From NCBI GenBank assembly GCA_002688155.1, contig NZCH01000037.1:1-11603 (forward strand): 11,603 bases of DNA. The letters are read 5' to 3'. How positions within the stretch are numbered: position 1 is the first letter of the stretch; each line of letters begins with the position of its first letter. A model generated the notes under the pieces. The model saw only the letters and a list, made by a program, of their open reading frames with translations. It was not told the origin of the DNA and ran no database searches. Positions 1 through 7,395 of the stretch are shown here, one piece after another. The position numbers and the translations under genes are program-made. The DNA is from Phycisphaerae bacterium (GTDB lineage Bacteria > Planctomycetota > Phycisphaerae > Phycisphaerales > Phycisphaeraceae).

Positions 1-108
1 ACCCACAACCTCGGCGGCGGCGCCACCAGGATCACCATTCGCGTCGGGCAATACGGCGACGAACAGATCAGCGAAACGATCTATCAGACGATGCGCAGGT
101 ATTTTTGA
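1..108 (+). CDS. C-terminal end of a DUF3568-like protein (5' truncated by window)
   Basis: Frame 1 is open from the first base to TGA at 106-108, giving 35 residues with no start in view. The piece contains ITIRVGQYGDEQISETIYQ. The pattern I-R-V-G-x-[FY]-G-D-E followed by a short amphipathic helix (ETIYQTMRRYF) resembles the conserved end of DUF3568 proteins. These are small proteins, often with a lipoprotein or membrane leader, of unknown function. The stretch before it (THNLGGGATR) also fits the last beta-strands of that family. The gene converges on priA, whose stop lies 22 bp downstream, and no convincing terminator separates them. The existence of a real gene end is well supported by composition and stop position. 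The family name rests on one motif recalled from memory and is tentative. Confidence 0.6.
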   Translation, partial: THNLGGGATRITIRVGQYGDEQISETIYQTMRRYF

Positions 109-130
109 TCGTCGTAATACCCGCGGCCAC

Positions 131-2581
131 TCACATCAGCGCAACCGGATCAACGTCGACTGCGGTACGGGCGTCGGAGCGCATGGCGTCGGTGTTGCGC
201 ACCGCGGTGAGCAGGCGCTGAATTGACGGTGCGTCGGGTGCGATCAATTCGATCTGCTGGCGGTGATACCCGGCGAGGCGCGCGATGACGCACGGCACCG
301 GGCCGCGCAGGCGTACGATGTTATCCAGGTGCAGGTTCGCCCGCTGCAGTTTCTGCGCAACTTCACACGCATGCGTGAAACATTTGGCGTGATCGCGGTC
401 GCGCACGACGAGGCGCGCCATGCGCGTGATCGGTGGCAGGTGCATGCTCCGCCGCGCTTCGATCTCGCGCGTGGCGAATGTTTCGTAGTCGTGCCGGCTG
501 GCGAGCATGATCGCCGAGTCCGACGGGTTGTACGTCTGCACGTAAACGGTGCCCGAGTGCTCGCCGCGTCCGCATCGGCCCGCAACCTGTGCGAGCATTT
601 GGAACGTGCGCTCCGACGCGCGAAAGTCGGGCAAATGAAGCGATGTGTCCGCGCTGATCACGCCCACGACGCGCACGTTTGGGAAATCAAGCCCCTTGGC
701 GATCATCTGCGTGCCCACGAGCATCTGTACCTGCCCGCGACGAAACTGCTCGAGCGTTTCGTGGTAATGCCTGCCCGTGCGCATCGCGTCCGAGTCCATG
801 CGCGCCGATGTAACGGCCGGAAACTTGGCCTGGATCTCCTCTTCGACGCGCTGTGTGCCCAGGCCGAACACGGTGACGCGCTTGCCACATACCGGGCATA
901 CTTTGGGTAGTAATTGCTCGGCACCGCAGTGATGGCAGCACAACATGCCGCCCGTGGGCAACGTCGCGTGCCTGTGATACACCATCATCACATCGCAATA
1001 ATCGCAGTTCTTGATCCATCCGCAGTTGTAATTGGCGCAGGCGATGTAGTTGGCGTACCCGCGCCGGTTCAGCAGCAGCATCGCCTGCCCGCCTGCCTTG
1101 AACGTCTGCCGCAGCGCCGCTTCGAGTTTGAGGCTAAGCAGGTGCACGCTTGCCTTGCCGGTGTACTCATAACGCTTTTGCCGCTCCTGAGACATGTCAA
1201 CGATCTGAACGCTTGGCAGCTTCAGACCGGTGACGCGCTGCGGTAATCGCAAAAGGCTGTAACGCGTGCGTACGGGCGATTCAGATTTCACAGACGCATG
1301 TGATTCCTGCAAAGTCCGCGATCCGGGGCGCACCGGTCCCCGGCACGCCACGTTGTCATCACCCGGTGCAAAGCGCAGTGTATTTGTCGCGTTGAAGTAA
1401 CTCTCCAGACTCGGCGTCGCGGAGCCGAGCACAACGGTCGCGCCCGCGAGCTGCGCGCGTTTGATCGCCACGTCGCGGGCGTGGTAGCGCGGCAGTTGGT
1501 CCTGTTTGTAACTGGCGTCGTGTTCCTCATCGACGATGATCAGGCGGACACCCGGATCCTGTATCGGTGCGAACACTGCCGACCGCGCGCCCACGATGAC
1601 GTGTGCATCGCCGTCACGGATGCGACGCCACTGTTCGTGACGCTGCGCGTCGGTAAGTCCCGAATGCAGGACGGCGATTCCGTTGAACCGGCTGTGGAAT
1701 CGGCCAACGGTCTGCGGGGTCAGGGCAATCTCCGGGACCAGGACGATCGCGCCCGGATGCCCCCCGGCGTCGTCCGATGCGCCCCAACTTGTTGCGTGCA
1801 GATGTTCGATCGCACGAAGGTACACTTCCGTCTTACCGCTGCCGGTCACGCCGTGCAGCAGGTGTACGCCAAAACCGTGCGTCATCGACGATGTGATTTG
1901 ATCGAGTGCGTGCTGCTGCGCTTCGGTCAGTCGCTGCGGCAGGCCGACATTCTCGGCCGGCGTCATGTGTATGGTCCGGTGCGCATGAACGTGCTCCTGC
2001 CGGCAAGTTTCGAGCAGGCCTTTGCTGATCAGTTGCTTGACGGGCGACACGCTCCTGGCTCCCGCCAGGTCCGCGAGTTCCTTGACCTGCACCCAGTCAC
2101 CGCGCGCGGTTGCCGCGTCGAGCACGGCCTGCTGCAACTTCGTAAGTTTTGCTGTAGTTGTCGGTGCGCCGTCCGCCGGCGCGTCGGCGATGCGCGCGTA
2201 TGTTTTCTCGACGGCGCCCGTCCCGCGCTTGACCGCCGCAGGCAACATGGTCGACAGCACCATGCCCATCGGGCAGCAGTAGTACCCGGCCATCCAGCAC
2301 GCCAGTTCGACCAGGTCCAGCGTGAGCGCCACCTCGTGCTCGTCGCGCGACAGTATCGTTTTGGTCTGATCGTACGGGCTGTCGTTAGACGTTGAGACAA
2401 CGATGCCGGCCGCGGGCCTGTCGGTGCGGCCCAGCGGTACCGTCACACGCTGGCCGACCGCCACGTCTCGCATCGACAACGGGATCGCGTAAGTGAGCGC
2501 CGCATCGATCCCCTGTTCGATCGCGACCTGCGCATAGCCGGCGATGGTGGTGTCGGACTCCGTTGCAAACAGTTGCGACAT
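131..2581 (-). CDS. priA: Primosomal protein N' (replication restart helicase PriA)
   Basis: PriA is a superfamily 2 3'-5' DNA helicase that binds abandoned forks and reloads the replisome. Numbered from the chosen start (816 aa), an N-terminal 3'-end-binding region is followed by Walker A GVTGSGKTE (244-252), the DEEH box (351-354), GSAT, the arginine-containing NRRGY motif, GTQMIAKG (623-630) and FRASERTFQMLAQVAGRCGRG-type motif VI (about 653-673). The zinc-binding insert has eight candidate Cys ligands (515, 520, 526, 529, 549, 552, 562, 565). Its first pair is C-x4-C rather than the usual C-x2-C. The protein is longer than E. coli PriA (732 aa), partly from a low-complexity insertion at about 407-441. 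The open frame extends to 2716, but homology begins near MSQLFATES. The ATG at 2581 is preferred over the one at 2590 because a -10-like hexamer lies 7 nt upstream of it. The gene is divergent from mutS. Confidence 0.95.
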   Translation of the reverse strand: MSQLFATESDTTIAGYAQVAIEQGIDAALTYAIPLSMRDVAVGQRVTVPLGRTDRPAAGIVVSTSNDSPYDQTKTILSRDEHEVALTLDLVELACWMAGYYCCPMGMVLSTMLPAAVKRGTGAVEKTYARIADAPADGAPTTTAKLTKLQQAVLDAATARGDWVQVKELADLAGARSVSPVKQLISKGLLETCRQEHVHAHRTIHMTPAENVGLPQRLTEAQQHALDQITSSMTHGFGVHLLHGVTGSGKTEVYLRAIEHLHATSWGASDDAGGHPGAIVLVPEIALTPQTVGRFHSRFNGIAVLHSGLTDAQRHEQWRRIRDGDAHVIVGARSAVFAPIQDPGVRLIIVDEEHDASYKQDQLPRYHARDVAIKRAQLAGATVVLGSATPSLESYFNATNTLRFAPGDDNVACRGPVRPGSRTLQESHASVKSESPVRTRYSLLRLPQRVTGLKLPSVQIVDMSQERQKRYEYTGKASVHLLSLKLEAALRQTFKAGGQAMLLLNRRGYANYIACANYNCGWIKNCDYCDVMMVYHRHATLPTGGMLCCHHCGAEQLLPKVCPVCGKRVTVFGLGTQRVEEEIQAKFPAVTSARMDSDAMRTGRHYHETLEQFRRGQVQMLVGTQMIAKGLDFPNVRVVGVISADTSLHLPDFRASERTFQMLAQVAGRCGRGEHSGTVYVQTYNPSDSAIMLASRHDYETFATREIEARRSMHLPPITRMARLVVRDRDHAKCFTHACEVAQKLQRANLHLDNIVRLRGPVPCVIARLAGYHRQQIELIAPDAPSIQRLLTAVRNTDAMRSDARTAVDVDPVALM

Positions 2582-2588
2582 TGGGCGC

Positions 2589-2594
2589 ATGATA
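2589..2594 (-). promoter_or_regulatory. Candidate -10 element of priA (leaderless)
   Basis: On the minus strand TATCAT (5 of 6 matches to TATAAT) lies 7 nt before the ATG at 2581, so transcription would begin at or within one base of the start codon. No purine-rich Shine-Dalgarno is present, and no good -35 is visible at 16-18 bp. The hexamer overlaps the alternative ATG at 2590, which argues for the start at 2581. Confidence 0.45.
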
Positions 2595-2636
2595 GGGCAA
2601 CTGATTTTGCAAACGTGACATAACGCACCCGGACCG

Positions 2637-2664
2637 CTGTCCACGGTCTTTATCCGTGTAAAAT
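2637..2664 (+). promoter_or_regulatory. Candidate promoter of mutS (leaderless)
   Basis: TAAAAT at 2659-2664 (5 of 6 to TATAAT) is followed by only 6 nt before the mutS ATG at 2671, placing the expected transcription start on the A of the start codon. The best -35 is CTGTCC at 2637-2642 (3 of 6, 16-bp spacer), which is weak. No Shine-Dalgarno is visible between the hexamer and the ATG. Confidence 0.5.
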
Positions 2665-2670
2665 CTTCGC

Positions 2671-5475
2671 ATGGGCAACCCCCCCGGGAAAGACCCCGGA
2701 ACATCTTCAGGCGCACCGAGCAGGCCGCCCTCCGACACGCCGGCGATGCGCCAGTTCAAGCGGTTCAAAGAGCAGCACCCGGACTGCGTTCTGTTCTTTC
2801 GCATGGGCGATTTTTACGAGATGTTTTACGAGGATGCCAAGCTGGCCAGCCGCGTGCTGGGTGTGACGCTCACGCAGCGCACCGAAGGTGTGCCCATGTC
2901 GGGCGTGCCATACCACGCAGTTGAGCGTTACCTGCGCCGCATGGTTCAGGCCGGCTACCGCGTTGCGGTGTGCGACCAGGTGGAGGACCCGGCCAAGGCC
3001 AAGGGTGTTGTCAAACGCGACGTGACGCGCGTCGTCACGCCCGGCACGCTCACCGAAGATTCTCTGCTTGAAGAAGGCAAAGATAACCCACTTGCGGCGG
3101 TGATGTTTCTGGGTGAATCACGAGCACGCGAATCAGCATCAGGGGCGGGGGACTTTAATTCTCGACGCAACGTGCACAATCAAACCGAACCCCGCGAGCA
3201 CGCCTCCGTTGCCTGGGCGGAGCTGAGCACCGGTGCGTTTCACATCGCGACGTTTACCGTCGATGAGCTGCCTGACGAACTGGCGCGTATCGCGCCGCGC
3301 GAGCTGCTGTTTGTCGAGACCGCAAACGGCAAGATGCCCGATCGTGTGCAGACACTGGTCGACCATGTCGGCTGCGTGTCGACCACTCGCCCGGCGTGGC
3401 AGTTTCGGCAGGCCGAGGCGGTCGAAGCGTTGTGCAAGCAGTTTCAGGTTGTCCAGCTCGACGGGTTCGGTCTGGCGCACGACCACCCGGCGCTGGGCCC
3501 CGCTGCGGCAATCGTGCATTACCTCGTCGAAACGCAAATGACCGCCACCGCCGGCGATGCCGTAACCCAAACACACTCGCGGATCGCACACCTGCAGCCG
3601 CCTCGCACGTTCGAACCAGCAAACTATCTGGTCATCGACCGCACGTCACTGCATAGCCTTGAAGTCGAAACAACGATGCGTACCGGCGAAACGCACGGCA
3701 GTCTGCTGGGTGTACTGCAAAGCTGCCGCACGGCGATGGGCAAGCGAATGCTGCGCCACTGGCTGGCGTACCCGCTGCGTCAGCGTGAGCCGATTCAGCA
3801 GCGTCAGCGCGTCGTCACCGCGCTGGTGGAGGACGAGCGGTTCGCCATCGAGTTGGCCGCATCACTCGACCAGGTGCAGGACGTTGAGCGGATCATCGGC
3901 CGCATCAGTGTCGCCCGCGCGAGTCCGCGCGACGTCGTTGCGCTGGGCCACAGCGCCAACCAGGCCGTGGGCCTCGCGCAACTGCTTGCCGATCGGCCCG
4001 CGGTCAAACATTACTGCAACCAGCTTGTCGACGTCTCCGTCGCGCTGGCCGAGCTTGCACATCACGTCGCAAATGCATGCGTCGATGACGACGTACCCGC
4101 GCACCTGCGCGAAGGCGGCCTGTTCCGCGACGGGTTCGACGTCCAACTCGACGAGTACCGTGGCCTGCAACGAGACAGCGACTCATGGCTCGCGCAATAC
4201 CAGAAACAGCTCATCGACCAGACGGGGATCACGTCGCTCAAGGTCGGGTTCAACAAGGTGTTTGGTTACTACATCGAACTGACGGCTGCGAACCGCGATA
4301 AGGCACCTGACAACTGGACGAGAAAGCAAACGCTCAAGAATGCCGAGCGTTTCATCACGTCGGAACTCAAGGAATACGAAGGCAAGGTGCTCAGCGCCCG
4401 CGAGCGCGCCATCGCGCGCGAGCAGTCTCTTTTCGCCGGCCTGTGCAACAACGCGCAGAAGCACCTGCCGAAACTGCACACCTTCGCTCAGGCGGTGGCG
4501 GAGTTGGACGTGCTTGCGTGTTTCGCCCGCCGTGCGGCGCGGCATCAGTACGTTTTGCCGATGATCGTGGATGGCCCGGTCCTGCAGATCACCGCAGGCC
4601 GACATCCCGTACTCGACGAAATGCTCGGCGATCGGTTCGTGCCCAACGACGTGGAATTGGGTGGCGGCCCGACGCTGGCGCTGATCACCGGCCCGAACAT
4701 GGCGGGCAAGTCAACGTACATCCGTCAGACCGCGCTGATCGTTTTGCTCGCGCACACGGGCGCGTTCGTGCCCGCCGCCGCCGCGACGATCGGACTGTGC
4801 GACCGCATCTTCACACGCGTCGGCGCAGCCGACGAACTACACGCCGGGCAATCGACCTTCATGGTCGAAATGACCGAGACCGCCAGCATCTGCCACTACG
4901 CCACGCCGAACTCGCTGATCATCCTCGACGAGATCGGCCGCGGCACCAGCACGCTCGACGGCTTGTCACTCGCGTGGGCCATCGCCGAGTACCTCTCAAC
5001 CCGCGGCTGCCGAACGCTCTTCGCCACGCACTACCACGAGCTGACACAACTGGCCGAGCAGCACGACAGCGTGACCAATTTGAACGTGACCGTCCGTGAA
5101 TGGCAGGACCAGGTCGTCTTTCTTCATCGCATCGTTCCGGGCGCCGCCAACCGCAGCTACGGCATCCACGTCGCCAGGATCGCCGGCCTGCCCGGCGACG
5201 TTGTCCAGCGCGCGACCGACCTGTTGGGCCAACTCGCCGTCTCGCACGAAGGTGGAACGCTCATCGATGCAACATCACCAGCTGGCGGCAACGGTTCACG
5301 CCGATGCACCGGCATGGGCAACGACCCGCAGATGTCGCTGTTTGCCACCGAATACATCGAACACCCAGCCATCGACCGCCTGCGCCACGTCGAGTTGGAA
5401 AAACTCTCGCCACTCGAAGCATTTGACCTGCTGCGCCAGTTGCGCGATGAGGTGACAGAGGCGGGTGATGAGTGA
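2671..5475 (+). CDS. mutS: DNA mismatch repair protein MutS
   Basis: MutS recognises base mismatches and small loops and, on ATP binding, recruits MutL. The 934-aa product has the complete family order. The mismatch-reading motif F-Y-E is at 48-50 within the conserved GDFYEMFYEDA stretch. Connector, lever and clamp regions follow. The ATPase has Walker A GPNMAGKST (674-682), Walker B LIILDE (D753, E754), GRGTST, and FATHYHEL starting at 784. Near the C-terminus QMSLF (887-891) matches the beta-clamp-binding pentapeptide pattern, and LSPLEAFDLLRQL fits the terminal helix-turn-helix dimer/tetramer element. An insertion at about 148-177, rich in Ser, Arg, Glu and Asn, separates the mismatch domain from the connector and helps explain a length above the roughly 850-880 usual for the family. 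The start is the first ATG before TPAMRQFKRFK, which is the normal N-terminal motif. The gene is divergent from priA. Confidence 0.97.
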   Translation: MGNPPGKDPGTSSGAPSRPPSDTPAMRQFKRFKEQHPDCVLFFRMGDFYEMFYEDAKLASRVLGVTLTQRTEGVPMSGVPYHAVERYLRRMVQAGYRVAVCDQVEDPAKAKGVVKRDVTRVVTPGTLTEDSLLEEGKDNPLAAVMFLGESRARESASGAGDFNSRRNVHNQTEPREHASVAWAELSTGAFHIATFTVDELPDELARIAPRELLFVETANGKMPDRVQTLVDHVGCVSTTRPAWQFRQAEAVEALCKQFQVVQLDGFGLAHDHPALGPAAAIVHYLVETQMTATAGDAVTQTHSRIAHLQPPRTFEPANYLVIDRTSLHSLEVETTMRTGETHGSLLGVLQSCRTAMGKRMLRHWLAYPLRQREPIQQRQRVVTALVEDERFAIELAASLDQVQDVERIIGRISVARASPRDVVALGHSANQAVGLAQLLADRPAVKHYCNQLVDVSVALAELAHHVANACVDDDVPAHLREGGLFRDGFDVQLDEYRGLQRDSDSWLAQYQKQLIDQTGITSLKVGFNKVFGYYIELTAANRDKAPDNWTRKQTLKNAERFITSELKEYEGKVLSARERAIAREQSLFAGLCNNAQKHLPKLHTFAQAVAELDVLACFARRAARHQYVLPMIVDGPVLQITAGRHPVLDEMLGDRFVPNDVELGGGPTLALITGPNMAGKSTYIRQTALIVLLAHTGAFVPAAAATIGLCDRIFTRVGAADELHAGQSTFMVEMTETASICHYATPNSLIILDEIGRGTSTLDGLSLAWAIAEYLSTRGCRTLFATHYHELTQLAEQHDSVTNLNVTVREWQDQVVFLHRIVPGAANRSYGIHVARIAGLPGDVVQRATDLLGQLAVSHEGGTLIDATSPAGGNGSRRCTGMGNDPQMSLFATEYIEHPAIDRLRHVELEKLSPLEAFDLLRQLRDEVTEAGDE

Positions 5476-5566
5476 CCACTTCGCGCGAACATCGTTCCGC
5501 AAGCCTGACCCAATCAATCACCCACCCCATGGCAGGCGCTCGAGACTCTTGACCGGACATACCCAA

Positions 5567-5851
5567 TTATCTTCTGTGTCCAAGCGCCGGCATGTGGATA
5601 CACATCACGTCAGTTCCCACGATGATTCCATCTACTGAATCTGATGTCACCTGCTCGATCAGAGCGGCAGATACTAGGATCAGGGCCATAATGCACGCCG
5701 CAAGAATGGCCGCACGGACGGTGTAAACACGTGCCAGGGCACTTGCGAACTTGCTGAGTACGGCGCATGGCTGCGACAAAAATATCCCGGACGTCAAGCC
5801 GTTCTGAGCAGTTGTCGAACACTCCGCCTTTTCCAACCCGTCATCCGTCAT
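5567..5851 (-). CDS. Doubtful small single-pass membrane protein
   Basis: This is the only sizeable open frame in the sparse stretch between mutS and moaE. From ATG at 5851 it encodes 94 residues. A hydrophobic helix is centred on AAILAACIMALILVSAALIE, preceded by basic residues (ARVYTVR) and followed by an acidic or polar tail, as in a single-pass membrane protein. The same frame is open upstream to a TTG at 5995 (142 aa). That extra part is Ser/Thr/Pro-rich without recognisable motifs. Third-position GC over the ATG-started part is roughly 60%, lower than in the flanking conserved genes but above its second-position GC. No Shine-Dalgarno or -10 hexamer is visible at either start. I recognise no family. 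It may be a lineage-specific gene or a chance open frame. Confidence 0.33.
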   Translation of the reverse strand: MTDDGLEKAECSTTAQNGLTSGIFLSQPCAVLSKFASALARVYTVRAAILAACIMALILVSAALIEQVTSDSVDGIIVGTDVMCIHMPALGHRR

Positions 5852-6016
5852 TTTGACAGGAGCAGGCGGGTCCTGCGACGTCGGTCGATTCGACGATCGG
5901 GTGGGCGTATTCCAGGCAAGTACTGCCCACGCACTGTGATCGCAGGTTGTTACCGCACTCGAAACACGGAAACTCAGAAGGTCGGAAAATTGCAAGTCAA
6001 AGAACTACGTGATGGG

Positions 6017-6028
6017 TGATCGTGATCA
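6017..6028 (+). promoter_or_regulatory. Short palindrome upstream of moaE (possible operator)
   Basis: TGATC-gt-GATCA is a perfect 5+5 inverted repeat, about 42-53 bp before the moaE start and just upstream of where a -35 would lie. This is a typical place for a regulator site. A 10-base palindrome can occur by chance and no regulator is encoded nearby. Confidence 0.2.
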
Positions 6029-6056
6029 GCGTGCCGTTTTTGTGTCATTGTTGCAC

Positions 6057-6062
6057 TACAAT
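6057..6062 (+). promoter_or_regulatory. Candidate -10 element of moaE (leaderless)
   Basis: TACAAT (5 of 6 to TATAAT) is followed by 7 nt and then the moaE ATG at 6070. No convincing -35 or Shine-Dalgarno accompanies it. Its position rules against the alternative GTG at 6016, since a transcript starting here would lack that codon. Confidence 0.5.
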
Positions 6063-6069
6063 ACTTGAG

Positions 6070-6558
6070 ATGACGGATGTAGTGTCGACGACAGATGCGT
6101 GCGCGATTGACACAGGCCTGCATGATGGGCCTGTGGCGGTGGCGGTGATGGATTGGCCGGCGGACTGTGGCGCAGAGGCGGTGTTTCTTGGGCGCACGCG
6201 GGTGGAGACGCACTCGCAGCACGGGGGGTTGATGCGGCTCGAATACGAGGTGTATGCGCCGATGGCAAACAAGTTGTTGCACGAGATGGCGGCCGCCGCT
6301 TCTGCGAAGTTTGGCTGCAAGGCGATTCGGCTTGTGCATGCGCACGGCGTGCTGCCGCCGGGTGAGGCGAGCATTGTAATTCAGGTCGCCACACCGCACC
6401 GCGCTTCAGCGTTCGACGCCTGTCGATATTTGATTGAACGCGTCAAGCACGAATTACCCGTGTGGAAGCGTGAAATATGGGAACACGGCGAAACGTTCGT
6501 CGAGGGTTGCTGCGTGCACACGGATGCTCACAATGAGACGCCAACCCGGGGCGCGTAG
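6070..6558 (+). CDS. moaE: Molybdopterin synthase catalytic subunit MoaE
   Basis: MoaE, with the sulfur carrier MoaD, converts precursor Z (cPMP) to molybdopterin by inserting two sulfurs at the dithiolene. The 162-residue product follows the family closely. FLGRTR carries the anion-binding Arg (R44). LEYEVYAPMA (57-66) is the signature strand and helix, PHRASAFDACRYLI (109-122) is the conserved core, and VKHELPVWKRE supplies two lysines, K126 and K133, seven apart like E. coli K119 and K126. One departure is HAHG at 90-93, where most members have H-R-x-G, so the conserved Arg after His90 is Ala. The open frame extends to a GTG at 6016, but the ATG is favoured by homology and the -10 hexamer. 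No moaD or other cofactor genes are in view. nth follows after 47 bp and may be cotranscribed. Confidence 0.93.
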   Translation: MTDVVSTTDACAIDTGLHDGPVAVAVMDWPADCGAEAVFLGRTRVETHSQHGGLMRLEYEVYAPMANKLLHEMAAAASAKFGCKAIRLVHAHGVLPPGEASIVIQVATPHRASAFDACRYLIERVKHELPVWKREIWEHGETFVEGCCVHTDAHNETPTRGA

Positions 6559-6605
6559 CGGTCGCACCGCAGGTGCACCCGGCTTGTCAACAGATCAAAC
6601 CACCC

Positions 6606-7319
6606 ATGCCTGCCACAAAGAAACGAAAGCCCGCACGCGGGAAACCGAAGTCAAAACCGCTCCGCGTGGCAGACGACCAGCTTAAACGTGCCGCGCGCAT
6701 TTACAAATCGCTGCGCAAGACCTACCCCGACGCGAAATGTGCGCTTGAGCACAAGAACGCCTTCGAACTGCTCGTATCGACGATCCTATCGGCCCAGTGC
6801 ACGGATGTGCGTGTGAACATGGTCACGCCGGCGCTGTTCAAGAAGTACCCGACACCGGCAAAAATGGCGGGCGCCCCGCAGGATGACCTCGAGGAACTCG
6901 TTCGCACGACCGGTTTCTTCCGCAACAAGGCCAAGTCACTTAAGGGCGCCTCGCAATTGATCATGAAAGACCACGCGGGCGACGTGCCTGACGGCATGGA
7001 CGAACTGACCGCCCTTCCGGGCGTGGCGCGCAAGACGGCCAATGTCGTGCTGGGCAATGCGTTTGGAAAAAACGAAGGCGTCGTGGTCGATACGCACGTC
7101 GCCCGGCTCACCAACCGCATGGGGTTGACCAGGGCCAGGGACCCGAAAAAAATCGAATTGGACCTGATGCCGCTGTTTCCGCGAAAAAACTGGGCGCTGC
7201 TCTCGCATCTCCTGATACATCACGGCCGAAACCTTTGCCCGGCCCGCAAGCCCAAGTGCGATAACTGCCCGATTGCCGATGACTGCCCGAAGGTGGGGGT
7301 AACGTCCAAGGGCGCATAG
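6606..7319 (+). CDS. nth: Endonuclease III, bifunctional DNA glycosylase/AP lyase
   Basis: Endonuclease III excises oxidised pyrimidines and cleaves the abasic site by beta-elimination. The 237-residue product opens with a Lys/Arg-rich tail (about 2-18) of the kind often seen as a DNA-binding extension. The core is complete. LLVSTILSAQCTD is at 55-67. The helix-hairpin-helix is LPGVARKTANVVLG (137-150) with catalytic Lys143. VDTHV supplies the second catalytic residue, Asp162. The [4Fe-4S] cluster motif is C211-x6-C218-x2-C221-x5-C227. The second hairpin glycine is Ala (GVA rather than GVG). The frame is open back to a GTG at 6573, but ATG at 6606 gives the better N-terminus. No Shine-Dalgarno or promoter is visible, so expression from the moaE transcript, 47 bp upstream, is likely. 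Confidence 0.96.
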   Translation: MPATKKRKPARGKPKSKPLRVADDQLKRAARIYKSLRKTYPDAKCALEHKNAFELLVSTILSAQCTDVRVNMVTPALFKKYPTPAKMAGAPQDDLEELVRTTGFFRNKAKSLKGASQLIMKDHAGDVPDGMDELTALPGVARKTANVVLGNAFGKNEGVVVDTHVARLTNRMGLTRARDPKKIELDLMPLFPRKNWALLSHLLIHHGRNLCPARKPKCDNCPIADDCPKVGVTSKGA

Positions 7320-7395
7320 GTGTCCGGTCGATAAGTTACATGGTGATCCAGCGGTTGCGTTATCGTGCGGCGGCTGGAGTATTTCTGAACATCCC

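Noticed and set aside
263..910. A 215-codon plus-strand frame at the 3' end of priA
   Set aside because: It is antisense to the conserved PriA helicase and zinc motifs and has no independent support.
1481..2395. A 304-codon open frame on the plus strand
   Set aside because: It lies entirely antisense to priA, is Arg/His/Cys-rich with no motif, and is a typical GC-rich shadow.
2582..2716. Extended PriA N-terminus from 2716
   Set aside because: The extra 45 residues are unlike PriA, overlap the mutS start, and would bypass the priA -10 hexamer.
4443..5099. A 218-codon plus-strand frame inside mutS
   Set aside because: It is a shifted frame of the MutS ATPase region with extreme Arg content and no family features.
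5480..5500. TTCGCGCGAA palindrome and a following imperfect hairpin as a mutS terminator
   Set aside because: The arms are short, the pairing has a bulge and no T-run follows.
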